A DNA stretch of 32,717 bases from Okeania sp. SIO3B5. Lineage in GTDB: Bacteria > Cyanobacteriota > Cyanobacteriia > Cyanobacteriales > Microcoleaceae. Below the pieces are notes generated by a model. It was not told where the DNA came from, searched no databases, and saw only the letters and a program-made list of their open reading frames with translations. The DNA lies in NCBI RefSeq assembly GCF_010692555.1, contig NZ_JAAHHG010000067.1, forward strand, positions 1 to 32,717, written 5' to 3'. Positions 24,500-32,717 of this stretch are shown one piece after another; the stretch's first letter is position 1, and each line of letters opens with the position of its first letter. The position numbers and the translations under genes were made by a program.

Positions 24500-24994
24500 T
24501 TGCAAGCGATCTGACTATATTGGCAACTACCTCCTGAGTTTTTGAATTTCCAGAAATTGTCTAGTCAAAAAAACTGCAAGATGAACTTGTCTTTTACTCT
24601 ATAGAAAAGAAGTAGTTGATTAGAAGAATAGTTAAGGGTAAAAATAACCAGACAACGGGGGCAAGATAAAAAGGAAAAAAATTTTCTAAGCACCCATTTG
24701 TTTTCTATATTAGCAAGAAAAATTTTAGAGCTGATTTGTAAACTTAGCTGTTTGCGCAGCATTCCGAAGGAAAAGTTTTATATTACCTAGCTTTTAGTAA
24801 TTTGTTGATTACTGGACAATAATTCGCCACGCCTAAATATAGCAAGAAATTCAGCCTCTTAATATTTATTTTATAAATCAGATATTAGAAAGGATTTAAC
24901 GCCTTGGATAGACACTCAAAAATTGAACAGAACATTACCTCTGCTCAAAAATTCTCTTTCTCATACTCGTTTTTTATTTAACTGATTCTCTTAA
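24500..24994. other. Gene-free tract between the cluster and the HTH gene
   Basis: I see no convincing gene. A 65-codon minus-strand frame at 24565-24762 has no recognisable features. The tract contains one copy of the dispersed GCTGTTTGCGCAGCATTCCG repeat (24747-24774), otherwise AT-rich sequence. Confidence 0.5.
24747..24774. repeat. Dispersed GCTGTTTGCGCAGC repeat
   Basis: GCTGTTTGCGCAGCATTCCG followed by AAGGAAAAG is the same sequence that forms the inverted ends of the family 2 element at 13170-13199. Here it stands alone, with no partner nearby. Confidence 0.7.
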
Positions 24995-25552
24995 TTACCT
25001 TTTACCCTTCTTTTTTTGCTTTCTCTTTTTAGGTTTTGATTTTTTCTTTTGAAATCTCGCTCTCTGTTCAACCACTTCTGGAGGCGGACCATAATCTCCA
25101 TCGGAAAAATACACCCGTTCCACAATATGTTGTGGTTCTACTTCAATCCACAGACGAGCGCCACCAGCTTGACTTTTATTAGGGTTGTGAGGTTGATAAA
25201 CTATTTGACAAGGGCCATGAATTTTTAGAGCATGACAATAATCCTTTTTACCTCCCACTTTCACAGCAACTGCTGGATGAGAAGTTTTATTGTCTCGGTT
25301 GTAGTCAATAGTATCTCGTAAAACATGAATAAAGGTATTACCTGTCCGTCTATTCTTATTCCAAGTTCCTTGAGGACCACGACGACCGGGTTTAATTTCT
25401 GGCATTCCCTGATGGTTGAGAGGAATCATCCAGAGTCTTTTTAGCTTATAAGCACCAATAACTCGATTTTGGTTCAGCAACTCCCGCAATCTACCAGTGG
25501 AAATATTGAGTAAAAAAGCAGCTTGTGTAGTAGTAACTAAAGATACACTCAT
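24995..25552 (-). CDS. Cyanobacterial HTH DNA-binding protein, basic tail
   Basis: A 185-residue protein from ATG 25552 (MSVSLVTTTQAAFLLN); the longer frame needs a TTG start at 25609 and adds 19 residues that do not look conserved. The N-terminal part (SLVTTTQAAFLLNISTGRLR, RELLNQNRVIGAYK, LWMIPL) is an excisionase/MerR-like winged helix. The middle has CHALKIHGPCQIVYQP and LWIEVEP, a pattern I recall from small cyanobacterial proteins of this kind. The end is extremely basic (KKKSKPKKRKQKKKGKR), probably for nucleic acid binding. Function is unknown. It is not close to a recombinase or phage gene, so excisionase activity is doubtful. Confidence 0.8.
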   Translation of the reverse strand: MSVSLVTTTQAAFLLNISTGRLRELLNQNRVIGAYKLKRLWMIPLNHQGMPEIKPGRRGPQGTWNKNRRTGNTFIHVLRDTIDYNRDNKTSHPAVAVKVGGKKDYCHALKIHGPCQIVYQPHNPNKSQAGGARLWIEVEPQHIVERVYFSDGDYGPPPEVVEQRARFQKKKSKPKKRKQKKKGKR

Positions 25553-25937
25553 AACTACAACGTTGGGGTTTTTAGATATTAGATAATAAGTATAATTTTG
25601 GAAATGCAAAAAGCACTACCTTAGTTAATGTTAAGAAAGACTCCCGTTAAATTTCACAACTAAAAAATATCCACAGAAATTAACGGCGTTTGATTTAACG
25701 ACTGAGTGCCACAGAAATAGATTAAAGCAATATGACTTAGACTGAATTTTCCTAGTCTCTAATTGCAAAACAAAAATTAGTAATATGATTTTAAGTTAAT
25801 TTCCTTTGATTTATGGCTTTTTTTATTAGCCTAATTAATAGATTAACTTGTCAAGTTAGACACATCGTTTAATTATTTATTTTAAATTATCTCATAACAA
25901 GTATGGTATAACAGAAACTATAATTTAGTCAAAAATA
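25553..25937. other. Divergent intergenic region, HTH gene / FMN reductase
   Basis: A 385-bp AT-rich region between divergent genes. Only the 15-bp palindrome at 25844-25858 and a TATAAC near 25905 stand out. No gene or repeat seen. Confidence 0.4.
25844..25858. promoter_or_regulatory. Palindromic operator candidate upstream of FMN reductase
   Basis: TAACTTG, T, CAAGTTA: perfect 7-bp arms with a single central base, about 80 bp before the ATG. A possible -10 (TATAAC, about 25905) lies between it and the gene. This placement suits an activator or repressor of the reductase gene; the regulator is unknown. Confidence 0.45.
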
Positions 25938-26483
25938 ATGGTAAAAATCGTGGGAATTGGAGGTAGTTTGCGGTCTACTTCCTATAGTCAGCAAGCTCTA
26001 GAAATAGCAATTCAGAAAGTAGAAGCTCTCGGTGCAGAGGTGAATATATTGGATTTACGATCGCTCAATCTTCCTTTTTGTAAAGGAGAGGGTGATTATT
26101 CAGAATATCCAGATGTAGAGCGACTCCGAGAAGTAGTTAAGCAGGCTGATGGTCTAATTTTGGCCACGCCAGAATATCATGGCAGTGTTAGTGGTGTGAT
26201 GAAAAATGCCCTTGACTTGATGAGTTTTGAACATCTAGATGGAAAGGTAGCAGGTTTAATTAGTATTTTGGGAGGTCAATCAAATAGTAATGCGCTGAAT
26301 CATTTACGGTTAATTCTGCGATGGGTTCATGCTTGGGTTATTCCGGAACAAATTGCTATTGGTCAAGCTTGGAATGCTTTTTCTAGTGATGGTAAATTAT
26401 TGGATGAAAAAATATCGGAACGTTTTGATAAATTTGCTCAAAGTTTAGTTGATAATACTTGTAAAATTAGAGGTTGCAGTTAG
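25938..26483 (+). CDS. NAD(P)H-dependent FMN reductase
   Basis: A 181-residue flavodoxin-fold reductase of the NADPH-dependent FMN reductase family (SsuE/ArsH/azoreductase-like), which reduces FMN or FMN-bound substrates such as quinones in the cytoplasm. It has the phosphate-binding GIGGSLRSTSYSQQAL (6-21), LILATPEYHGSVSGVMKNALD (93-112, counted from ILAT) with the family's PEYHGS motif, and a Rossmann-type first strand. The full family length is present. It stands alone, with a palindrome in its upstream region. The physiological substrate cannot be read. Confidence 0.9.
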   Translation: MVKIVGIGGSLRSTSYSQQALEIAIQKVEALGAEVNILDLRSLNLPFCKGEGDYSEYPDVERLREVVKQADGLILATPEYHGSVSGVMKNALDLMSFEHLDGKVAGLISILGGQSNSNALNHLRLILRWVHAWVIPEQIAIGQAWNAFSSDGKLLDEKISERFDKFAQSLVDNTCKIRGCS

Positions 26484-26679
26484 TTTTGTTTGTCAAAAAT
26501 CCATTCAAATTATCTTGAATAGTACAATTAAATTGCTCACTACTATTTTGCATAACTATTGACTACTAAAAGTTCTCCTTTACAACTGTTGTGAAAAAAC
26601 TATCCTTGCAGATTAACCTTCTTTAAAAATAAAATTTCTTCTTTCTTCCTAATTTCCAGTCATCTCTTTAATATACCCA

Positions 26680-27705
26680 GTGAATCAACTTGCAAATCAA
26701 AACTGGACACCACTACATGACCAACTACATAAAACATTACGTCAACGAAAATTATTACCAGAAAACCAAAGAATATTAATCGCAGTATCTGGTGGTCAAG
26801 ATTCCATAAGCCTAACTAAATTACTGTTAGATTTACAATCAAAATGGGGTTGGTATTTAGCAATAGCTCATTGTGACCACAGATGGCGACCAGACTCAGA
26901 AGCTAATGCTAATTATGTGAAAAAATTAGCAACAAATTGGCAACTGCCATTCTTTTTAGCAGTAGCGGATAGAGTTTATCAAAGTGAAGCAGAAGCTAGA
27001 AAATGGCGTTATCAAACCTTAACTAAAATTGCTTTAGAGTCCAATTGTCCATACATCGTAACTGGCCATACAGCTAGCGATCGCGCAGAAACTCTTCTAT
27101 ATAATTTAATTCGTGGAAGTGGTACTGATGGACTACAAGCTTTGACTTGGCAACGTCCTCTGACAGAAAATTCTTCTATATTACTGATACGTCCTTTATT
27201 AGAAATTACTCGTAGTCAAACAGGCGACTTTTGTCAAAAGCAAAAAATTGGTATATGGGAAGATTCTACAAACCAAGATTTACGTTATGCTCGTAACCGT
27301 ATCCGCCTCGAATTATTTCCTATGCTACGCCAGTTTAATCCTCAAGCTGAACTATCACTGGCACAAACTGCAGAAATACTCAGCGCAGAAGTAGATTATC
27401 TTGAAAATCAGACAGAAAATCTATTGGAGAAAGTGACAAAGATAGATATAGATAATCTGAATATTTCTGAGCTTGAGTCTCAACAGGTAAAATATATTAA
27501 CCGTTTAGTATTACGCGAAGTTCCTCTAGCATTACAAAGAAGAGTAATAAGGCGTATTTTACAAGAAGTTTTACCTATTCATCCTAACTTCAGTCATATT
27601 GAAAAACTAACAAATCTAATTAATGCTCCTAACCGTTCTCAAACAGACCCATTTCCTGGTGGAGCGATCGCCAAAGTTCGACATCCTTGGATTTTATTAG
27701 TGTAA
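26680..27705 (+). CDS. tilS: tRNA(Ile)-lysidine synthase
   Basis: Converts C34 of the tRNA(Ile) CAU anticodon to lysidine using ATP and lysine, making it read AUA; essential in most bacteria. The 341-residue protein carries the PP-loop ATP-binding motif SGGQDS (37-42), followed by LAIAHCDHRWR and VTGHTASDRAETLLYNLIRG, all typical of TilS. The C-terminal half (NRIRLELFPML onward) is the short form usual in cyanobacteria. The start is GTG at 26680. Two HIP1 sites lie inside. The stop codon is followed after one base by a GGGAACA heptamer array. Confidence 0.95.
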   Translation: MNQLANQNWTPLHDQLHKTLRQRKLLPENQRILIAVSGGQDSISLTKLLLDLQSKWGWYLAIAHCDHRWRPDSEANANYVKKLATNWQLPFFLAVADRVYQSEAEARKWRYQTLTKIALESNCPYIVTGHTASDRAETLLYNLIRGSGTDGLQALTWQRPLTENSSILLIRPLLEITRSQTGDFCQKQKIGIWEDSTNQDLRYARNRIRLELFPMLRQFNPQAELSLAQTAEILSAEVDYLENQTENLLEKVTKIDIDNLNISELESQQVKYINRLVLREVPLALQRRVIRRILQEVLPIHPNFSHIEKLTNLINAPNRSQTDPFPGGAIAKVRHPWILLV

Positions 27706-27706
27706 T

Positions 27707-27748
27707 AGGGAACAGGGAACAGGGAACAGGGAACAGGGAACAGGGAAA
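27707..27748 (+). repeat. Heptamer array AGGGAAC
   Basis: Five perfect copies of AGGGAAC and a sixth ending AGGGAAA, starting one base after the tilS stop codon. It is an STRR-type array as found in filamentous cyanobacteria. Confidence 0.95.
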
Positions 27749-27932
27749 GAAAAACATAATAAAAAAGGTTGAATTTTTAGATTTTATGGAATATTGATTT
27801 TTTTATTGTAGGAATAAATCACAAATTATAAAGGGAACAGGGAATAGGGAAAGAAAAACATAATAAAAAAGGTTGAATTTTTAGATTTTATGGAATATTG
27901 ATTTTTTTATTGTAGGAATAAATCACAAATTT
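27742..27932 (+). repeat. 104-bp tandem duplication
   Basis: The block from AGGGAAAGAAAAACATAATA to GGAATAAATCACAAATT occurs at 27742 and again at 27846, 104 bp apart, with essentially no differences. The second copy carries with it part of the heptamer array (GGGAACAGGGAATAGGGAAAG). The near identity suggests a recent duplication, possibly by slippage between heptamer tracts. Confidence 0.9.
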
Positions 27933-28151
27933 AAGATGTAACTACCTTTGTGTGAATTTAGTAGAAAATATCTTAAGTTCAACTAATGGGGGGTTCAGAG
28001 AGCTATAAGTTCCTCATTATTTTTTCTTTTATCGCTTTGATGCCCCACCATCTATACAGTTCTTAAAATTACTTGGGGTTTGTAGACACAGAGTGGCGTG
28101 TCAAAGAATCCCCATACAATTTTCCCTTCTGCCTTCTGCTTTCTGCCTTCT
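27933..28151. other. Convergent intergenic region after the duplication
   Basis: This tract separates tilS from the convergent hmpF. It has no gene. A TTCTGCC/TTCTGCT heptamer run (about 28127-28151) abuts the hmpF stop codon. Confidence 0.4.
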
Positions 28152-29897
28152 TCAATCCGGTTGACCAATTATATTTTGAAGGACTTGCTGTAACTGCTCC
28201 ACCTGTGTCCCTATACCCTGTACTTGATTTACTCCTCCTGCTACTTCTTCTAGTTGCTGTTTAACTTGTTCAAGATAATCTTGCATAGGTAACATAACTT
28301 CTTGATAAATAGCTTCATTTCCTATTTGTGAATTTGCCTTCTGCTTTTCTCGTAAACTCGACTCTAGTTGTTCAATTTCTTTTTTTTTCGCTTCTTGTTG
28401 CTGAGTCTGACTATTGATAATTTCTTCTTTTTGGGCAATATCTGTTTGTATTTGTTGAATTTCAGCTTCTAAACTTTGTAAATTCTCTGTCAGTTTCTGC
28501 CTTTGAGCATCAACCTGTGATAACGTAGGCTTTAAATCTATTTTGTTTTGCTGCTGTTGGCCAGAAGAACTACCTAATCTGCGCCAGAGAACTTCTTGAT
28601 GTTGACTTAATATTTCTTGTCTTTCCTTAAGATTTCTTTGAGAACCTACTAAAGATTCATTTAACATTCTGTAACAATCTTGTTCGTCTGAAAGCTCTGA
28701 CTCTAAGCTAATTCTGTCATATTCAGTAGCTTGATCGATTCTTCTTTGCAAAGCATCCATTTCTTGTCGCTGTAATGCCAATTCTTCTTCCTGGTCTTTA
28801 ACAAAACTCATATCTCTCTGTAAGTCTTGTTGTAAACTTTGAACCAGTTGCTCTAACTCATTAAGAGAAATTTTTTCCAGAGCTTCAACATCTACTTTCT
28901 CAGAAATACCATCACTTTCTTCTAATGCTGTTGTTAGATTACTCAGTTGCTCATAAAGTTGTGTCTGTACCTCTATTTGACTATTTAAAACTTGACTATA
29001 TTCCTGCTTACTTGCCAATAAGGTTTGTTGCGACCTCAATTCCGAAATAGATTCGGCTAAAGACTCCCGGTCTTTTCGCCATTCTAGCCATTGGTTTTGG
29101 ACATGACTAACCAAACTTTCTATATCTTCCTGTTGTTCGCTAGAATTACTATACGACGTCGGCTGTTCTTTCCACCGTTGTCCATGTTGCTCTAGACTTT
29201 CCTGTTGAGAATTAACTATTTCTAAAGACTGACTTAACTTTTCTCCCAAAAGATTTGTAGGAGCGATCGCCTCATTCAACCAAGTCAGTAAATCTCGAAT
29301 ATACTGAGATTGTTCTTCATCTAAAACTGCTCCTTGAGACAGTTGTCCCTGATTTTGGTCAAACTCTTCTTGTTGTCTGTGTAATTCTAAACGAGTTGTT
29401 TCTAATTCTTCTCGGTTTTTTTCTATCTGTTCCTGAAGCTGCTGAGATGCTTCTTGAGCTTGACTAATTTCTTGACGTTGTTGCTCCAAGCGGTCGATTT
29501 CTGCTTGTAGTTCTTCAAGCTGCTCTTCCTTAGCCTGCAATTCCATTTCTCTACGATTCAACTCTTGGGCCTGAAAAGTTAGAGAAGCTTTCCATTGCTC
29601 AATTTCCTCCCATTGTGTTTTAGATTTTTCTTGAGAGCGAGAGAAATTTTGCAGAATTTTCACCAACTGACGGGCAGCATCTTGAATTTGCTGCACCTGC
29701 TTACTATTGTTCAAATCTACTAACACTAATGAACCAGGAGAAAATTCCTTAGCTTCATCGGCTAGAATAACTTCTTCTCCAGGTACAGCCACCCAATTAT
29801 TTTCACCACGCTGAGAGGCTAGTAGCTTCAAATCAGTTTTACCACCACCTAGACCAAAACCACTTGGTCTCTTTTGTACTTCTGCTAAATACAGCAC
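28152..29897 (-). CDS. hmpF: HmpF-like pilus motility/taxis protein
   Basis: A 581-residue, almost wholly coiled-coil protein. Residues 1-60 form a conserved head (MLYLAEVQKRPSGFGLGGGK, then TDLKLLASQR, WVAVPGEEVI and GSLVLVDL), which I recognise from HmpF of filamentous cyanobacteria, a protein needed for type IV pilus-driven gliding and phototaxis of hormogonia. From about 65 to 570 there are long Glu/Gln/Leu-rich heptads broken by a less regular region (about 205-260). No signal peptide or membrane span. It is divergent from a PatA-type response regulator across about 800 bp, and from memory hmpF lies next to the hmp chemotaxis genes in several genomes. The identification rests on recall of the N-terminal motif. 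Confidence 0.8.
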   Translation of the reverse strand: MLYLAEVQKRPSGFGLGGGKTDLKLLASQRGENNWVAVPGEEVILADEAKEFSPGSLVLVDLNNSKQVQQIQDAARQLVKILQNFSRSQEKSKTQWEEIEQWKASLTFQAQELNRREMELQAKEEQLEELQAEIDRLEQQRQEISQAQEASQQLQEQIEKNREELETTRLELHRQQEEFDQNQGQLSQGAVLDEEQSQYIRDLLTWLNEAIAPTNLLGEKLSQSLEIVNSQQESLEQHGQRWKEQPTSYSNSSEQQEDIESLVSHVQNQWLEWRKDRESLAESISELRSQQTLLASKQEYSQVLNSQIEVQTQLYEQLSNLTTALEESDGISEKVDVEALEKISLNELEQLVQSLQQDLQRDMSFVKDQEEELALQRQEMDALQRRIDQATEYDRISLESELSDEQDCYRMLNESLVGSQRNLKERQEILSQHQEVLWRRLGSSSGQQQQNKIDLKPTLSQVDAQRQKLTENLQSLEAEIQQIQTDIAQKEEIINSQTQQQEAKKKEIEQLESSLREKQKANSQIGNEAIYQEVMLPMQDYLEQVKQQLEEVAGGVNQVQGIGTQVEQLQQVLQNIIGQPD

Positions 29898-30691
29898 ACT
29901 GTTATCCTCTTAAGGTTTCTATGCTAAAAGCTTGATTTTTGTAGTTTTTTATGTTACCAGTAAAGTAAAGATTATTACTATACTGCCTTGAACTCAAGAA
30001 ATAGTAATTTTTTTTTTACTTAGGTGATCTATGTAGGATAAGTTTTACAACTATGTAAAATTATTGTAGTATTATATCGTTCCTTGAGTATTATTAAGAT
30101 AATAGTTTTAAGTTTAAGCACAAAGATACCATTATTTTAACTTATAGGCAACCTAATAATCATAATCAATATACTTTTAGCTGAATTTTTTTTCATAATC
30201 TAGTTTAGTCCTTGAGTTATGACTATATTATAGTATTATATTACTTACCTATCAATTGTATTTTTTAAATTTAGTAATCAATATTTTTATAATTTTTTGT
30301 ATATCTACAAAAAACCTAACTCAGTAATAAGGATTATAAAAAATCATGTTCCATAATTATAAATATGTACTTTGTGTACTCTTAAAAACAACTGTAAAAG
30401 TAAAATAAAGCGTAGCAATACCATAGGATGTTAGCTGTATCTATTTTATAAAAGTATAATATAACTCTGGTACTACTGCACAAATGCCTTATGATATTTA
30501 GACATCTGCACTTGAGACATAAATAGTCAGGTTATAATAGAGTTTAAATTGTTTTCTCCAAGATAACATTAACTTTCTTAAGGCATATTTTCATTGATTA
30601 TAATACTTGCTTGTTTTTGAAAAAATGAGATGGTATGTTAATCTTCTCAAGATATATATAAATTGTTTATCAAAAGTTATATACAAGCTGC
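29898..30691. promoter_or_regulatory. Long AT-rich divergent control region
   Basis: A 794-bp region between two divergent motility-type genes, without any supported frame. TAGTATTATAT occurs twice (30067-30077 and 30231-30241), each near a copy of TCCTTGAGT (30081 and 30209). An SD-like site for the right-hand gene is not obvious. The length suggests extended regulation or a small RNA, but nothing specific can be called. Confidence 0.35.
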
Positions 30692-31885
30692 ATGCAGGGA
30701 AATTTGAGTGAAATTGATATCCGCAGCATCCTGCAACTTATAGAGTTAGGTCAGCGAACTGGTGAACTGTTTGTGGAATCTTACAGCTCACCAGTCAATA
30801 ATAATGTTGCCGAACCCCAACACCACTTCCCCACAGAACCATCTTGGTTTGTATTCTTTCTCAATGGTCGAATCATCTATGCTACTCAAAGTGCGGGTAG
30901 CTTATCTCGTTTGAGAGACTATTTACGTTGTTACAAAGCAGATAAAGATATTGATAATATTAAAGTTCCTTATTTTGCATCCATCCATGCCCCTGAATAT
31001 GGATACTTATGGGCTTTGCTGGAAAAAGGAATTCTTACACCAACTCAGGGACGTGTAATTATCCATAATATGGTTCGTGAAACTCTCTTTAATTTACTAA
31101 GTCTTCGTCGAGGGTCCTTTATCTTCGATCTTAGTACAGCTCTCACACCTCAGTTAACAACCTTTGAAATCAGCTCATTGTTGGCCAAAATAATGAAGCA
31201 GATACAAGAGTGGAATCAGTTTTCTCCATATATTCAGTCTGCTGAACAGTGTCCAGTCATTTCAGATCCAGTTCAATTACAGAAAGCATTAAAACCCCAT
31301 ATATATAAAAGAATAAGAGATTGGTCAGATGGCCATACATCTATGCAGCAAATTGCTAGATATTTAAACAGAGATGTATTAACAGTAGCTAGGGCCATAT
31401 ACCCATTTGTGCAAAAAGGGATAGTGCAACTCAAAAAACCAGATCCACAACCACGAAAAACAAGAATTCAGAAAGTAGTGTGTATTGATGATGATGTAAT
31501 TATTCGGGAAAAGGTTGAATCAATTCTCAATCAGAATGGTTACAAAGCAAGTAGCTTAAGCGATCCTCTCAAAGCATTAGGTGAAGTATTTCTGATGAAG
31601 CCAGACTTAATTCTATGCGACATTGCTATGCCTGAACTAGATGGCTATGAAATTTGTGCAATGCTACGTAACTCTACAGCATTTCGACAAACACCTATCA
31701 TTATGCTCACTGGTATAGAAGGATTTATAGACCGGGTCAAGGCCAGGATAGTTGGAGCTACGCACTATCTGACCAAGCCTTTTGGAGAAAGTGAGTTACT
31801 AATGTTGGTGGAGAAGTACATTGGACCGGGAGTAGCTACAAACTCTCAAGTTGACAGAACTTTGTCAAAACTTCAAAATACTTAA
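30692..31885 (+). CDS. PatA-type response regulator (DUF4388 and receiver)
   Basis: A 397-residue regulator with the cyanobacterial PatA/PilG/PixG layout. The N-terminal DUF4388 domain starts MQGNLSEIDIRSILQLIELG and includes WFVFFLNGRIIYA (52-64); a helical middle (about 195-248) follows, and then a C-terminal receiver domain (260-380). Receiver residues are visible: acidic pocket DDD (266-268), phospho-acceptor Asp310 in LILCDIAMPELDG, Thr340 and Lys362 in LTKPFG. Such proteins act as CheY-like outputs of pilus chemotaxis systems. It is divergent from hmpF, as expected for a motility locus. No CheY, CheW, MCP or CheA gene follows within the window; the next about 600 bp are repeats. Confidence 0.9.
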   Translation: MQGNLSEIDIRSILQLIELGQRTGELFVESYSSPVNNNVAEPQHHFPTEPSWFVFFLNGRIIYATQSAGSLSRLRDYLRCYKADKDIDNIKVPYFASIHAPEYGYLWALLEKGILTPTQGRVIIHNMVRETLFNLLSLRRGSFIFDLSTALTPQLTTFEISSLLAKIMKQIQEWNQFSPYIQSAEQCPVISDPVQLQKALKPHIYKRIRDWSDGHTSMQQIARYLNRDVLTVARAIYPFVQKGIVQLKKPDPQPRKTRIQKVVCIDDDVIIREKVESILNQNGYKASSLSDPLKALGEVFLMKPDLILCDIAMPELDGYEICAMLRNSTAFRQTPIIMLTGIEGFIDRVKARIVGATHYLTKPFGESELLMLVEKYIGPGVATNSQVDRTLSKLQNT

Positions 31886-31887
31886 AT

Positions 31888-32485
<598 letters not shown>

Positions 32486-32511
<26 letters not shown>

Positions 32512-32717
32512 TTAAACACTCCCATTGAAGGTAGGGTATTAAACCCGCCACTGAAAATATAATCTGTACGAGATTAGAGTATAGAAGATTTTGACATCCT
32601 CTCCGGCCTAAAGGCGCGGAGATTCCTACCGAGCCGAAGCTCCTCGGTGGGTTGACGTTTTGCTGGCGCAAAGCTCCGCTAACACAGGCTGCTGCTACTT
32701 TTGCAGTAGTCTTACGC
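32486..32717 (-). pseudogene. tnpB: 3' end of an IS200/IS605 TnpB gene (runs off window)
   Basis: The minus-strand frame is open from the window edge: RKTTAKVAAACVSGALRQQ, then NVNPPRSFGSVGISAPLGRR and GC. This resembles the C-terminal tail of cyanobacterial TnpB (OrfB) proteins; all catalytic parts lie outside the window. The frame passes through the inferred element end at 32591 and stops at 32486 in host sequence, so either the natural stop is lost or this lineage normally ends outside the element. Status of the rest of the gene is unknown. Confidence 0.6.
32591..32717 (-). mobile_element. IS200/IS605 right end with hairpins
   Basis: On the minus strand the segment has two stem-loops: ACCGAG with CTCGGT (32628-32633 and 32643-32648), and an imperfect one, CTCCGCGCCTTTAGGCCGGAG (32601-32621, shown reversed), followed by AGGATGTCAA ending at 32591. 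A subterminal hairpin a few nt before TCAA is how IS200/IS605 right ends are recognised and cut. In TnpB systems this same region makes the 3' scaffold of the guide RNA. The left end is outside the window. Confidence 0.6.

Noticed and set aside
24565-24762. 65-codon minus-strand frame
   Set aside because: No conserved features, overlaps a dispersed repeat at its start; likely chance.

Overview
The window looks like accessory-rich chromosome of a low-GC filamentous cyanobacterium (Trichodesmium/Okeania/Oscillatoria-like; this is inference). The pointers are ten HIP1 octamers (GCGATCGC; for example 1291, 5218, 17213, 19221, 27664), abundant 7-bp tandem repeats (STRR type) in and between genes, an HmpF-type motility gene, a PatA-type regulator and typical cyanobacterial hypothetical genes. 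I saw no tRNA, rRNA or CRISPR array.

Region 1 (1-16802, all genes on the minus strand) is a cell-surface polysaccharide locus. In transcription order it holds an ABC-2 permease (15951-16802), its Wzt-like ATPase with a C-terminal cargo-type domain (13717-15096), an 840-residue double methyltransferase (10177-12699) and a 2548-residue fusion protein (814-8460). The fusion joins a sulfotransferase-like domain, a long coiled coil, two beta domains, two GT2 domains and a GT4 domain. The locus is heavily shaped by tandem duplication: 84-bp and 45-bp arrays inside the giant gene, 351-bp duplications of its 3' end (1-839), and a 185-bp array (8792-10128) built from the junction between the methyltransferase 3' end and the giant gene's leader. 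Heptamer arrays run in frame through both large proteins.

Region 2 (17037-19732) has a conserved-looking hypothetical gene, an orphan IS607-type serine recombinase divergent from it, and ruvB.

Region 3 (19928-24401, minus strand) is a compact four-gene cluster without a recognised function: a single-span secreted-type protein with four cysteines, a four-span membrane protein with a soluble C-terminal domain, a pentapeptide-repeat protein, and a small protein. The last two share an unusual NTS...TG(D/N/K)I motif. It is my best candidate for an undescribed system.

Region 4 (24995-32717) carries an HTH protein, an NAD(P)H-dependent FMN reductase, tilS, hmpF, a divergent PatA-type response regulator and, at the edge, the 3' end of an IS200/IS605 tnpB.

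Non-coding elements: four copies of one 234-267 bp MITE-like element (8541, 15681, 18280, 32202), each with inverted ends and its own perfect 6-bp target duplication of the form TAnnTA; two copies of a second inverted-repeat element (12771-13199, 15205-15402); and dispersed hairpins. All identifications come from reading the sequence; no database search was run.
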